A DNA stretch of 64,000 nucleotides from an uncultured Tenacibaculum sp. (GTDB lineage: Bacteria > Bacteroidota > Bacteroidia > Flavobacteriales > Flavobacteriaceae): positions 124,001 to 188,000 of the forward strand of contig NZ_CANMMT010000001.1 in assembly GCF_947499065.1 (NCBI RefSeq), given 5' to 3'. Below, piece after piece: positions 48,847 to 59,334 of this stretch. A model generated the notes under the pieces. That model ran no database searches and was not told where the DNA came from. It saw nothing but the letters and a program-made list of their open reading frames with translations. The translations under genes and the position numbers were made by a program. Every line of letters begins with the position of its first letter. Position 1 is the stretch's first letter.

Positions 48847-51800
48847 ATGAGAAGAGTATTTTCCCTTATATTAATGCTCATTGCAATTAATATTACCGCT
48901 CAGAAATTAGTAAAAGGTACGGTAATAGATGCCTTTAGTAAAGAACCCCTAATTGGTGTAACCATTGTTAACGAAAACAAAAAAACTGGTACTTCAACAG
49001 ATTTAAATGGTGAGTTTAAAATAATAGCTACATCAAAATTATCATTTAGCTATATTGGATATAAGACTAAAACCTTAAACTTATCCGACAACAAAAATCC
49101 TTTAGTTATACAATTAGAACATCAAGCTGAATTGTTAAATGAAGTTGAAGTAATTGCTAGGAAGAACATCAACGATATTGATTTACGTAAAGCCACTGGA
49201 GCTATTTCTACAGTAAAATCGCAAAAAATAATAAACAGACCTACTGTTAATGCACTACAACCTCTACAAGGTCAGGTAGCCGGTTTAACTATAAAAGCAA
49301 GTGGTGAGTTAGGCAAGCCCTTAAAAATTAGAATTCGAGGTACCTCAACACTACCTATAAAAACACCAACCAATAGTAAATTAACTGATGAGCAGCGTGA
49401 GTTATTAGACAACAAAGCCAATCAACCTTTGTTTGTATTGGATGGACAAATAATTTCAGCTGATGCTTTTGCTACTTTAAACGTTAATGATATTGAAGAA
49501 ATAAAAGTACTAAAAGACGCTGCTGCTAATGCTTTATATGGAGTTAAAGCTTCTAATGGTGTAATTGAAATTACAAGTAAACGCGGTATTAATGGCGACA
49601 CTCAATATACCTTTAATTTCCAACAAGGTGTTACTTTTAAAGGTAGACCCAGCAGAAATATGATGGGAACTAAAGAGAAATTAGAATTCGAGCGTTTATC
49701 AAAAAATCAAGCAACACCGGGTTATTATTTATCTGAAGAGTTTATTAGAAAAACTTTTAGTGGTAATCCTAATCTTGAACACTTAGTAGCTGAAGGACAA
49801 CGAAAGTTAGATTCTATAAAAAAAATTAATACTAACTGGTTTAATGAGTTAGCTCGTATTAGCACATATCAATCTTACAACGTTAGTACTCGTGGTGGTA
49901 ATGAAGCAAGTAAGTTTTATGTTTCTGGTAACTTCACCAAACATGGTGGTAAATTTGACGGAAATGAAATTAATCGATTTACTGGTAGATTAAATTATGA
50001 ATATAATATATCGAAAAATATCTATTCCATGTTCAATGCTGGTTTTGGTATTTCTGAAAGCAAAACCCCACATGGTTCTTCATATTCTCCTACAAATTTA
50101 ATTTATGAGTTAAACCCATATGAACAAAAACATGCTGGAAAATTAATATCATACAGAGGTTATACTTTTCAAGAATTAGTGAATCAATACACCAGAACTT
50201 CTAACGATAAACGTTTTAATTTTTCATCCAATATAACTGCTAAATTAGCTAAGAACTTAAACATTGCAACTGTTGTAGGTGTCGATTATGTAGTAAGTGA
50301 AAATTTATCTATCACCCCTCCAACGGCTTATTCTGAAATAATTAAAGGTACTCCTGTACATGAAAGGGGGCAAGCCACTAAAAATAAAGTAGTAAACACT
50401 AACTTAAACACTAACACACGTTTAAACTACGACATTAACTTTAATAAACATCATTTATCATTTAGTGCCAATATAGATTATTTTAAATCGACAAATGATT
50501 TTATTGGAATTAGCGGACATGGTTTACCTAGTAAATTACTTTCAGGAGCAGGAATAAACAATGATTTAACTGGAGCCAATAGAGCTAGAACTTCTTCATC
50601 AAAAGTCCAGGAAGCTACATTAGGTTACGGTTTTTCTACTTTATATGAATGGAATAATAAAATAGACATTTATGGTAGTTATAAAAGAGATGCTTCTTCT
50701 CTTTTACCTAGCGACAAACGTTGGAATACATTTTGGGCAACAGGTATTGGCTATACTTTAAGTAATGAATCTTTTTTAAAAAACAGCACTTGGTTAAACA
50801 GGTTAAAGTTTCGTGCAAGTTATGGTAAAACTGCAAGTTTAGCTGGTATTTCACCTTCTTTAGCCGTACCAACTTTTAGCTATTCTACAAATGCATACTT
50901 AGGGATTCGTGATTTTTCATTAGTAAATTTATTTAATGATGATTTGCGACCAGAAAAAAACACCTCGATAAACTTTGGGGTTGATTTACGATTATTTGAT
51001 ATTTTTAATTTAACAGCAGAAGTATATCATAGAAGGACAAAAGACATGCTACTTACTGTATCCATCCCTCCTTCTAATGGATTTACAAGTCAATTAAAAA
51101 ATGTAGGAGTTATGGACAATGAAGGGTTAGAAATAACTTTAAACACTACACCTATTAAGAACGGTAATTTCCATTGGAATACTTCTGCTACTTTTTCTTA
51201 CAACAGAAATAAGGTAATCGACTTATATGATGGGCCCACTTTGAATGTAACCCCTAAAGAACCTGGTTATTCATACCCTGATTATCAAGTTGGGCAACCA
51301 ACAGATATCATTTATGGTTTAGTTTTTATTGGTATTAACCCAGCCGATGGCCAGCCATTATTTCAAAGAAAAGATGGAAGCTCTTTCAATGGTAATACAG
51401 AAAAACCAAATAAGGAAGATTTTATTGTTTTAGGTAGGTCTACTCCTCCATTCACTGGTGGTTGGTTCCATAATATTAGCTACAAGAACTGGCAGTTAGG
51501 AATTGATATCTATTATAGTTTTGGTGGTAAAGCAGTACACAGAAACAGAAGTAGAGTATTTGGACAAGAAGATGTATATAAAAACCTTAATGCAGGTCAA
51601 TTAAACCAAACATGGTTTAATGTTGGTGATGTTAATAAAATATATCCAACACTATATCTACACACTAATGAGTTTGGAGGTCTAAATAGCATCGCAAACA
51701 CACAAAACATTAGCAGCACAGATTTTATAAGGCTTAACAACATTATGCTACGTTATAATTTTGACAATCAAATGCTCAAAAAAATAAGTAATGGTCTTAT

Positions 51801-51936
51801 AAAAAATTGGGGAATGTATACGCAAGTAAGCAACATATATACATGGACTAATTTTGGTGGAGGCGATCCTGAATCTGGTAATATACAAGGCTCTTCTCAA
51901 CCTATTCTAACCTTTGGTACAAACATCACTTTCTAA
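48847..51936 (+). CDS. SusC/RagA-family TonB-dependent receptor
   Basis: A 1029-residue outer-membrane receptor of the SusC/RagA family: signal peptide MRRVFSLILMLIAINITAQ, carboxypeptidase-regulatory-like domain (about 20-100), plug (about 110-245, with QPLQGQVAGLTIKASG, then PLFVLDGQII, NDIEEIKVLKDAAANALYG and ASNGVIEITSKRG), and a large C-terminal barrel. SusC proteins form a transporter with a SusD lid, here encoded 14 nt downstream. It heads the locus SusC - SusD - lipoprotein - M16 protease. No glycoside hydrolase is nearby, so peptide or protein rather than sugar import is more likely. Confidence 0.93.
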   Translation: MRRVFSLILMLIAINITAQKLVKGTVIDAFSKEPLIGVTIVNENKKTGTSTDLNGEFKIIATSKLSFSYIGYKTKTLNLSDNKNPLVIQLEHQAELLNEVEVIARKNINDIDLRKATGAISTVKSQKIINRPTVNALQPLQGQVAGLTIKASGELGKPLKIRIRGTSTLPIKTPTNSKLTDEQRELLDNKANQPLFVLDGQIISADAFATLNVNDIEEIKVLKDAAANALYGVKASNGVIEITSKRGINGDTQYTFNFQQGVTFKGRPSRNMMGTKEKLEFERLSKNQATPGYYLSEEFIRKTFSGNPNLEHLVAEGQRKLDSIKKINTNWFNELARISTYQSYNVSTRGGNEASKFYVSGNFTKHGGKFDGNEINRFTGRLNYEYNISKNIYSMFNAGFGISESKTPHGSSYSPTNLIYELNPYEQKHAGKLISYRGYTFQELVNQYTRTSNDKRFNFSSNITAKLAKNLNIATVVGVDYVVSENLSITPPTAYSEIIKGTPVHERGQATKNKVVNTNLNTNTRLNYDINFNKHHLSFSANIDYFKSTNDFIGISGHGLPSKLLSGAGINNDLTGANRARTSSSKVQEATLGYGFSTLYEWNNKIDIYGSYKRDASSLLPSDKRWNTFWATGIGYTLSNESFLKNSTWLNRLKFRASYGKTASLAGISPSLAVPTFSYSTNAYLGIRDFSLVNLFNDDLRPEKNTSINFGVDLRLFDIFNLTAEVYHRRTKDMLLTVSIPPSNGFTSQLKNVGVMDNEGLEITLNTTPIKNGNFHWNTSATFSYNRNKVIDLYDGPTLNVTPKEPGYSYPDYQVGQPTDIIYGLVFIGINPADGQPLFQRKDGSSFNGNTEKPNKEDFIVLGRSTPPFTGGWFHNISYKNWQLGIDIYYSFGGKAVHRNRSRVFGQEDVYKNLNAGQLNQTWFNVGDVNKIYPTLYLHTNEFGGLNSIANTQNISSTDFIRLNNIMLRYNFDNQMLKKISNGLIKNWGMYTQVSNIYTWTNFGGGDPESGNIQGSSQPILTFGTNITF

Positions 51937-51950
51937 GTTTAAATAAATTA

Positions 51951-53309
51951 ATGATGAAAAAAACATTTTACTTTTTACTATTTATAGTAAACATATCATG
52001 TAGTTTAGACCTACCTGTTGAAGATAGAATTACAGGTTTAGATGCAATTGATAATGTAGCAACAGCCAATGAAAGTTTATCAGGTATATACAATGCTTTT
52101 CCAATCGATAGAGTAATTTTTTCAAAACTTTCAGATGATTTATACCCAAATCACACTGTAGACGATAATATATCTAGTTATAACTTATATAAGTGGAATG
52201 CTCAGGAATTAGTGTTTTTATCTAATACATTATGGGTTTCATATTATAGCGTTAATACAAAAGCAAATATTTTGCTTAGTAGAATTCCATTTATAGAAAC
52301 TTCGAATACAGAAGATTCTAAATTATTAAAACACATTGAAGCACAAGCATTATGTTTAAAAGCATATGCCTATTTTGAACTTATTCAATTATACTGCACC
52401 AACTACAACTCCAATGGTTTAGGTATTGTTTTAAAAGATGAAATAGCTGCTGCTGAACTTCCAAGAAGCAATCAAGAAACTAGTTACTTAGCTATTGAAG
52501 AACTTTTATTAAAAGCAATTAACTTATTTCCTGAAAACAATTCAAATGTGCGATTTTCAAAAAATAGCGCAAAAGGCTTATTAGCTAAACTCTATTTTTA
52601 CTGGGGTAAATATCAACAATCTATTGATCTAAGTACAGAAGTAATAACAAATCTACCACTAAAAAGTGATGATTTGAATACCGTATGGCTAAAACCAGAG
52701 AATAATAATGAAGCTTTACTGACTTTTAAAGGAGAACATTTTTATTACACTTCTATTTATGATGGGGTTAAACATAATGATGAATTTTATGTAAACTTCT
52801 CTATTAATTACGATACTAACGACACTCGTTTAGCTAACACTTTTATCAATGAAGATTTTAGGTTAATTAACAACAATATTATTAAAGTTAATTTCTTAAA
52901 AAAGTATAGAAATAATACTGTAGAAAAGCTTTTAACTTCTACTGTAATGCTAAGAACAGCTGAATTATACTATATAAAAGCTCAAAGTTTAATAGCCTTA
53001 AACAAAGAAACAGAAGCAAGAGAAACTATAAATAATCTTTTATCAATTCGAAAAGCAAATCCTATTACAAGCTCTGGAACAACTCTTTTAAGAGATATTT
53101 TAAAAGACAAACAAAAAGAATTTTTAGGAGAAGGAAACCGCTACTTCGATTTGAAACAACAAGCACTGGAATTACCTAGAGTAAACTTCAATAACCACAA
53201 TACTTTATTTACAATACAACCAGATAATTACAGATGGTTATTTCCAATCCCACAAAGCGAAATATCGAATAATAAAGCCATTCAGAATCAACAAAATCCG
53301 AATTGGTAA
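51951..53309 (+). CDS. SusD/RagB-family outer-membrane lipoprotein
   Basis: A 452-residue lipoprotein: signal peptide with lipobox NISCS (Cys 17), then the helical tetratricopeptide-like fold of SusD proteins (LKHIEAQALCLKAYAYFELIQLY, VRFSKNSAKGLLAKLYFYWGKY, MLRTAELYYIKAQSLIALN) and the C-terminal Trp-Leu-Phe-Pro-Ile-Pro end (RWLFPIPQSEI). It is the lid and substrate-binding partner of the SusC barrel. The gene starts 14 nt after the SusC stop. Confidence 0.93.
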   Translation: MMKKTFYFLLFIVNISCSLDLPVEDRITGLDAIDNVATANESLSGIYNAFPIDRVIFSKLSDDLYPNHTVDDNISSYNLYKWNAQELVFLSNTLWVSYYSVNTKANILLSRIPFIETSNTEDSKLLKHIEAQALCLKAYAYFELIQLYCTNYNSNGLGIVLKDEIAAAELPRSNQETSYLAIEELLLKAINLFPENNSNVRFSKNSAKGLLAKLYFYWGKYQQSIDLSTEVITNLPLKSDDLNTVWLKPENNNEALLTFKGEHFYYTSIYDGVKHNDEFYVNFSINYDTNDTRLANTFINEDFRLINNNIIKVNFLKKYRNNTVEKLLTSTVMLRTAELYYIKAQSLIALNKETEARETINNLLSIRKANPITSSGTTLLRDILKDKQKEFLGEGNRYFDLKQQALELPRVNFNNHNTLFTIQPDNYRWLFPIPQSEISNNKAIQNQQNPNW

Positions 53310-53364
53310 GTATAACTGAATTTACAAACACCCTTAAACATAAATATTTTTAATTAAAACAATC

Positions 53365-54609
53365 ATGAGAATTTTAAAATCAATATTCTTAGTACTTGTA
53401 GCAAGTACTATCCTAACATCTTGTAGCGATGATGATATACCTGTTTTTTCAGGAGATGTTAGTGTAACCTTAATAAACAAAACATCAACAGAAGTAATAG
53501 AAGGAGAAGCTGCTACTTTTACATACGATGTAGTATTAAGCAACACTTTTAAAGAAGATATTACTATTAACTTCAACTTAGATGAGTTAACAAATTATCC
53601 TAATTTATTAAGCATTGAACCTGTAACTATAGTTAAAGACCAAACAAAAGGAATTTTAAAAGTTACAGCTACTAAAAAACCAGATGCTGAAAATGTATTA
53701 GCTGACGATTTAAAGTTAACTTTTACAATTAAAGATTACCAAGGTATAACCAATAATGTATTATTAGCTGACAGTTATACAATTACTGTAAAAGCTGAAG
53801 AAGGAATTACTCCTTTAACTGCAGATCAACAAGCTTTAATTAAGCATTATAAATCACAAGGAATCGATCTTTCTATGTGGATTGGTAAAATTCCAGTACA
53901 GGTAAAAGTAGTTACTGCTCCAAATGGTTCTTTTGCCCCATTTGAAACATCTCAAACATTAAACTATACTGGTATAACTCACATCACTTTAAGTAAAAAT
54001 GCTACTAAAGACAAGCCTTTATTAGTAATGACCAAAAATGCTTTTGGTTTATCTGAATATTTACAATATGTATATAGACACGAAACTATTTTAAACACAA
54101 CTGACTGGTATGGACCAACTGACCCTAACTTTCCTCCTGCTGTAAAAGAAGTTTTAAAAGCATTAGGAGACGAACGTGTTAACAAATGGAAAAACAAAGA
54201 GTATTCATTCAATGTAAAAGTAGATAACCTAGAGTTTAAAGCTGGTGGCGATATAACTTATGTAGGTGAAAACAACACTTATGTAATTGGTTCTGACTTT
54301 TTAGACCCTAATTTAACTAAAACTTTAGCAGCAGTAGATTTCCAATATGAATTTCCTTTATGGGATGAGTTAGCTACATTAGCTAAAGGGAACACCCCTT
54401 TAAAAGAACACATTGTAACTGGAGGTTCTATTCATCCTAACTATTACATAGGTTACAGTACAATTATATCAGATGATTGGGGTGAAGGAGACTGGGTTGC
54501 TCCAACTAGCTCATATAATGCAACAGAAATGAACTTTAAGTTCAACACAGATCATGAAAACTCTGGATCTTACGATATTGTAACTGTTAAGTTTACACAA
54601 CCTAACTAA
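53365..54609 (+). CDS. Surface lipoprotein of the SusCD-M16 locus
   Basis: A 414-residue predicted lipoprotein: signal peptide ending ILTSC (Cys 20), then an Ig- or Calx-beta-like strand-rich domain (about 30-145: VSVTLINKTSTEVIEGEAATFTY begins it), then a C-terminal domain (about 155-414) that I do not recognise with certainty. It resembles DUF4929-type proteins of Bacteroidota in size and position, but this is from memory. It is the third gene of the locus and could be an extra substrate-binding subunit. Confidence 0.65.
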   Translation: MRILKSIFLVLVASTILTSCSDDDIPVFSGDVSVTLINKTSTEVIEGEAATFTYDVVLSNTFKEDITINFNLDELTNYPNLLSIEPVTIVKDQTKGILKVTATKKPDAENVLADDLKLTFTIKDYQGITNNVLLADSYTITVKAEEGITPLTADQQALIKHYKSQGIDLSMWIGKIPVQVKVVTAPNGSFAPFETSQTLNYTGITHITLSKNATKDKPLLVMTKNAFGLSEYLQYVYRHETILNTTDWYGPTDPNFPPAVKEVLKALGDERVNKWKNKEYSFNVKVDNLEFKAGGDITYVGENNTYVIGSDFLDPNLTKTLAAVDFQYEFPLWDELATLAKGNTPLKEHIVTGGSIHPNYYIGYSTIISDDWGEGDWVAPTSSYNATEMNFKFNTDHENSGSYDIVTVKFTQPN

Positions 54610-54640
54610 AAAACACAATAACAAACAATTATTTTCTTAG

Positions 54641-57391
54641 ATGAGCACTTCTAATCTATCAACCAAACTTTTACTTTTATTCATAGAAGTATTCATCTTC
54701 TTATACCTTACTAGTATAAAAACGCACGCTTTCCAACAACAGGAAAGCGTGCTATTTTCTAATAAGCTAAAAAATGGAATGGAATATACCATTCAGAAAA
54801 ACAAAAACGCTAATGAAACACTATTCTATTTTTTAGTAAAAACAGGTTCTATTAATGAATCTGATGAACAATTAGGTTACGCTCATTTTTTAGAACATAT
54901 GGCTTTCAATGGAGGAAAGCGTTTTAAAAACGATTCATTTGTTCAATACTTAAAATCTCAAGGTTTACAAATAGGTGTAAATTTTAATGCTACAACAAAT
55001 TATAATTACACACTATATGAAATTAACTTTCCTAAAACTGTTTCGGAAGCCACCCTTAAAAAAGTACTTTATTTTTTCGCTGATATTTTAAGTGATTTAT
55101 CTTTAAGTGAAAAAGATATTCAAACACAGCAAAAAATTGTTTTAGCTGAGAAAGAAGCTGCCGCTAAAGCTGATTCTTTATTTTTATTTAAACTTGGAAA
55201 ATCTAAATATCTAAATAGGTTAGCCATTGGAACTACCAAAAGCATACAAGGAATTACTTCAAAAAAATTACAGGAGTTTTATAAAAAATGGTACCAGCCT
55301 CATGCTACTAGTTTATTTGTTATTGGAGATATAGACCTATCAATTAATAAATCGAAAAGAATAATAGAAAACACTTTCTCTTCTATTAAAAACACAAATA
55401 AAAGTTTTGTTTCTAAAAACTTTTTTAAAGACTTAAACAATACTGTAATTATAAGTCAATTCAAAAAAACTAAACAGCCCAAACTCATTCTAAACTTGGC
55501 TGAAAAACATACTCCTACTTCAAAAACAGAAAGAAAAATAAAAAATATTTTAAGCAATGTTCTTTCTAAACGATTAGACACTATTCTCTCATCAAAAACA
55601 AATCCTATTGTTCGCAGTAATTACTTTTTGGGAGATGTACGCTATACTTCGGTTGAGTCTAATTTAACATCAAATCCTTCAACTACTTTAACTACAATAT
55701 TTACTGAGTTAAAACGATTAGCCCTTTTTGGTATTTCTAACAATGAATTAAAAAATTACCTTAAAGAAAACACGAAAAAAAACAACTCTAAGAGTAATAA
55801 CTTTTATGCTAATGAATGGTTAGATTTTCAATTAAACATTAAAAAGAAACCTACAAATTCAACTAAAAAAATCACTTCTTCTGTTATAAAAAAGACAGCT
55901 AAAAAGTTATGGAAAAACTCTATTAAAAGAGTTTATATTATAGATTCTTTACATTCTAAAAACAATATTAGCTCTAAAAACTTAGAGAGTATTATACGAG
56001 AAGTAAATCGAAAAAAACTAAACGACTACCACTATAAAACTCCTATTAAAAAAAGAGAAAAAAAGGAAAAGACTCCTGTTTTAACAACTGAAAAATTAAC
56101 TCCAAAATATCCTATAACTAAAAAAGAACATGAAAACTTAGGGATTTTAGAAGTCGAATATAAAAATGGTATAAAAGTATTCTTAAAACCTATAGATTCA
56201 ACCGATGAAATTCGCATTCTTGGATATGCTAATGGAGGAACATCAAATATTCCAGATACTCTTTATTACCAATTAGAATCTACAGTTTCATATATAGAAT
56301 TAGGTGGTATTGGAAATTTAAATTATGAAAATCTAGAAAAATTTTTAGAAAACAAAAACATGGGAACTTCTCAAATTGTTTCAGAAGACAGTCGTGCTAT
56401 TTATGGTTTCTCATCGCAAAAAGATATTCCTGATTTTTTTAAATTTTTATATTTAAAAATGACAGCTGCTCGTGCTAACGAAAAAGAATTTAAATCGATA
56501 GTTTCTGATGAAATTAAAAGTTTATCCCCAATACATGAAAGCCCTTTTGCAATAAAATCTGACTTTAAAATAGCGGAACTCTCAGGTACTTATTACCCCA
56601 ATAGAAAAAGTGCCAATTCTGGAGAAGAATTTAAAAAGTTAGATTTAAATCAAATGAAAGATTGGTATAACACATGCTTTTCTTTTGCTAATGATTGGCA
56701 ATTTATTGTAACAGGAAACTTTAAAAATGAAGAAATACTCCCTTTAATTAACACTTACTTTGGTAATCTAAAAAGAAATCCTAATTCAATAAAAAATAAA
56801 CCTTTATTCAATCTTAAAGTTATTGATAGTACTTATACTTACAACAAAAAGAGTACAACTATTAATACAGATAATACACAAATTTATTACTTGCCTTATA
56901 AAGCCAATCTTAAAAATAGTTTACTTCTTTCTTTAAGCGAACGCATGCTTCGCGATAAGATTACGTTATTATTGAGAGAAAGCTTAGGTTTTGTATACAC
57001 ACCACTTATAAGTATTGAAAAAGATATTTTAAACAAACAAGCCATCTTAAAAATAAACTGGCAGTGTAAACCTTCTGTTCTTAAACGTTCTAAAAAGAAA
57101 CTAAAAGAATTATTATCTAATATTGTAAATACTACACTTTCTGAACAAGATTTTAACAGCTATAAACAACAATTATATTTACAATACAACTCTATTATAA
57201 ATAGCACTAGTACCCATACATGGGCATTCAGTTTACATAAAAGCTTGTCGAACAAGGTTTCAGTAAATGAACTGAACAACTACAAAAAAACTTTACAGAA
57301 TATTACTATTAAAGACTTACAGGACTTTTTAAAATCTAACTTTAAAGAATCTAAAAAAAATACTGTCCAAGTTGTAAGTCAACAACCATAA
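54641..57391 (+). CDS. M16 family zinc protease (insulinase/pitrilysin type)
   Basis: A 916-residue protease with an N-terminal hydrophobic export segment (about 8-30). The N-terminal half carries the inverted zinc motif HFLEH (residues 82-86), with the third ligand Glu in KIVLAEKEA about 75 residues later. The C-terminal half repeats the fold (starting LEVEYKNGIKVFLKP) without the HxxEH, as usual for these clam-shaped enzymes, which enclose and cut unfolded peptides. It is the last gene of the SusC - SusD - lipoprotein - protease locus, 31 nt after the lipoprotein gene, and probably processes what the SusCD pair imports. Confidence 0.92.
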   Translation: MSTSNLSTKLLLLFIEVFIFLYLTSIKTHAFQQQESVLFSNKLKNGMEYTIQKNKNANETLFYFLVKTGSINESDEQLGYAHFLEHMAFNGGKRFKNDSFVQYLKSQGLQIGVNFNATTNYNYTLYEINFPKTVSEATLKKVLYFFADILSDLSLSEKDIQTQQKIVLAEKEAAAKADSLFLFKLGKSKYLNRLAIGTTKSIQGITSKKLQEFYKKWYQPHATSLFVIGDIDLSINKSKRIIENTFSSIKNTNKSFVSKNFFKDLNNTVIISQFKKTKQPKLILNLAEKHTPTSKTERKIKNILSNVLSKRLDTILSSKTNPIVRSNYFLGDVRYTSVESNLTSNPSTTLTTIFTELKRLALFGISNNELKNYLKENTKKNNSKSNNFYANEWLDFQLNIKKKPTNSTKKITSSVIKKTAKKLWKNSIKRVYIIDSLHSKNNISSKNLESIIREVNRKKLNDYHYKTPIKKREKKEKTPVLTTEKLTPKYPITKKEHENLGILEVEYKNGIKVFLKPIDSTDEIRILGYANGGTSNIPDTLYYQLESTVSYIELGGIGNLNYENLEKFLENKNMGTSQIVSEDSRAIYGFSSQKDIPDFFKFLYLKMTAARANEKEFKSIVSDEIKSLSPIHESPFAIKSDFKIAELSGTYYPNRKSANSGEEFKKLDLNQMKDWYNTCFSFANDWQFIVTGNFKNEEILPLINTYFGNLKRNPNSIKNKPLFNLKVIDSTYTYNKKSTTINTDNTQIYYLPYKANLKNSLLLSLSERMLRDKITLLLRESLGFVYTPLISIEKDILNKQAILKINWQCKPSVLKRSKKKLKELLSNIVNTTLSEQDFNSYKQQLYLQYNSIINSTSTHTWAFSLHKSLSNKVSVNELNNYKKTLQNITIKDLQDFLKSNFKESKKNTVQVVSQQP

Positions 57392-57395
57392 AAAG

Positions 57396-59324
57396 TTACT
57401 TTTCAAGATTCACTATATAAAAATAAGACCTTCTGTTTTTTTGATGTTCTTCTTCCGTACATTTATTTTGATTTAAATCATCACAATTGTTTAATAATTG
57501 TTCTTCTCCATAACCAATGGCACTTTCTATCCTTTCTTCAGAAATACCTCTTGAAATAATATAGTTTTTGGTAGAAATCGCTCTTCTTTTTGATAATTGC
57601 TTGTTATACTTTTTTGTTCCTCTACTATCTGTATGAGATTCTATTTTGATAATCATTTCAGGATTATTTTTCATAACTGAAACAATGTGTTCTAACTCAT
57701 ACTCTGCATCTTCTCGAATGTTATACAAATCAAAATCAAAGTATATAGGATTTATTACTATTTGATCTTCCACAATTAACGATTCTAATTGTAAATTAGT
57801 TATAATTGATTTATTGTTAACATCAAGTGTTTGTACTTCTTTTTGGTCATTTCTATAATCTTCTTTTGAAGCTATAACAACAAACTTTTTCTCACAATCT
57901 ATTTCATCAAAAATATAACTTCCATCTTCATTTGTTCTTTCTGATTTTAAAACATTTCCTTTCTCATCAATCAGTTTTACCATAGCATTTTCAATAGGTT
58001 CATTTGTACCCATTGCAGTTACAATTCCTTTGATACTTTCTTTACAGTTATAAATCATATAACTATAAATATCATCATCTCCTTTTCCTCCTTTTCTATT
58101 TGAAGAAAAGAAACCACTTGTTTTTTCATCATTTATTACAAATGCAAAATCATCCAAACTTCCATTTACCGGAGCTCCTAAATTAACTGGTTTTGAAAAA
58201 GAATTATCCTGACTCCTTGATTCAAAAACATCTAAAGCTCCCAATCCTAAATGACCGTCAGATGAAAAATATAATGTTCCATCCATTCCTACGTACGGAA
58301 ACATTTCTCTCCCTTCTGTATTTATTATGTTGCCTAAATTTTCTGGCTTACTATAACCGTTATTATCTAAAATATTTACTTTATAAATATCTGTTGCTCC
58401 AATTCCTCCGGGCATATCAGAAACAAAATATAACGTTTTCTCATCCGGGCTTAAAGCTGGATGTCCACACGAAAATCCATCTGCATTAAACGGTAATTCT
58501 TTTACATTCTTCCATTCTCCTTCTACATTATCGGCCTTGAATATTTTTAAATGTGTTACACTATTTTTATCTCCTTTTAATTTATCATCATTATAATTAT
58601 CTCTAGTAAAATACATTGTTTTTCCATCTCTAGTAATAATTACATTAGATTCATGATAACGAGTGTTAATCGATTTCAATTTCTTCACATCTGATACATC
58701 TATCAATTCACTTTCATCATTGAATGTTTCTTCTGCTTCGTAAATATTTAAAAAAGGTTGATTATTCCATTTGTATAAGTTTTTATCAAATTTAGTTCCT
58801 TGAGGCTTTGTAGATGCAAAGTATAATTTATTATTAAAAATAAATCCTCCAAAATCGGAATACGCTGTATTTGATGACAGGTTATTAATATTTACAAACG
58901 TTTTTTTCTTCTTTGAATAATTCACAAAGTAATCTTTATTATTATCCAAAGCTATAGCCCTGCTATCGGTATTCTTTACTTTTTTTAGTTTTCTCAACCA
59001 AATATCAGATTCTTTAATTTTTCCATTACTTTTTAAAACCTGTGCATATCTAAAAATGTATTCTGGTAAAACAATCGCTTCATGTTTTTCCATCAATAAA
59101 GCATACCATTTCTCTGCTTCTATTGATTCTGTATTGAAATAATAAGCATCTCCCAATCTGCTTATTACTGCCATTGAAGTATCTCCTTTTTGATATATTG
59201 ACTCATACAATTCAGCAGCCTTTTTATATGCATATTCCTTAAAATATCTATTGGCCGCATATTTCCTTTGAGAATATCCTAAAACCGTGTTTAGTAAAAT
59301 TACTATGATTATAATTTTTTTCAT
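57396..59324 (-). CDS. TPR-WD40-OmpA family outer-membrane protein of the T9SS locus
   Basis: A 642-residue protein: signal peptide MKKIIIIVILLNTVLGYSQ, TPR-like helices (about 20-125), WD40/PD40-type beta-propeller repeats (about 150-420, for example HPALSPDEKTLYFVSDMPGG and MFPYVGMDGTLYFSSDG), a carboxypeptidase-regulatory-like domain (about 430-510) and a C-terminal OmpA peptidoglycan-binding domain (IKIESHTDSRGTKKYNKQLS, near 580). The same domain order is known in PorE and in OmpA-type genes beside PorP/SprF. It probably anchors the adhesin locus to the cell wall. Last gene of the run adhesin - PorP - this. Confidence 0.88.
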   Translation of the reverse strand: MKKIIIIVILLNTVLGYSQRKYAANRYFKEYAYKKAAELYESIYQKGDTSMAVISRLGDAYYFNTESIEAEKWYALLMEKHEAIVLPEYIFRYAQVLKSNGKIKESDIWLRKLKKVKNTDSRAIALDNNKDYFVNYSKKKKTFVNINNLSSNTAYSDFGGFIFNNKLYFASTKPQGTKFDKNLYKWNNQPFLNIYEAEETFNDESELIDVSDVKKLKSINTRYHESNVIITRDGKTMYFTRDNYNDDKLKGDKNSVTHLKIFKADNVEGEWKNVKELPFNADGFSCGHPALSPDEKTLYFVSDMPGGIGATDIYKVNILDNNGYSKPENLGNIINTEGREMFPYVGMDGTLYFSSDGHLGLGALDVFESRSQDNSFSKPVNLGAPVNGSLDDFAFVINDEKTSGFFSSNRKGGKGDDDIYSYMIYNCKESIKGIVTAMGTNEPIENAMVKLIDEKGNVLKSERTNEDGSYIFDEIDCEKKFVVIASKEDYRNDQKEVQTLDVNNKSIITNLQLESLIVEDQIVINPIYFDFDLYNIREDAEYELEHIVSVMKNNPEMIIKIESHTDSRGTKKYNKQLSKRRAISTKNYIISRGISEERIESAIGYGEEQLLNNCDDLNQNKCTEEEHQKNRRSYFYIVNLEK

Positions 59325-59334
59325 TTTCTAAGCT

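Noticed and set aside
53334..53576. Minus-strand ORF over the start of the surface lipoprotein gene
   Set aside because: It is antisense to a clear signal peptide and has no family-like sequence or promoter.
58193..58489. Plus-strand 98-residue ORF inside the OmpA-type gene
   Set aside because: It is antisense to a conserved WD40 segment and rich in Leu and Tyr from the complement of Lys- and Glu-rich coding sequence.
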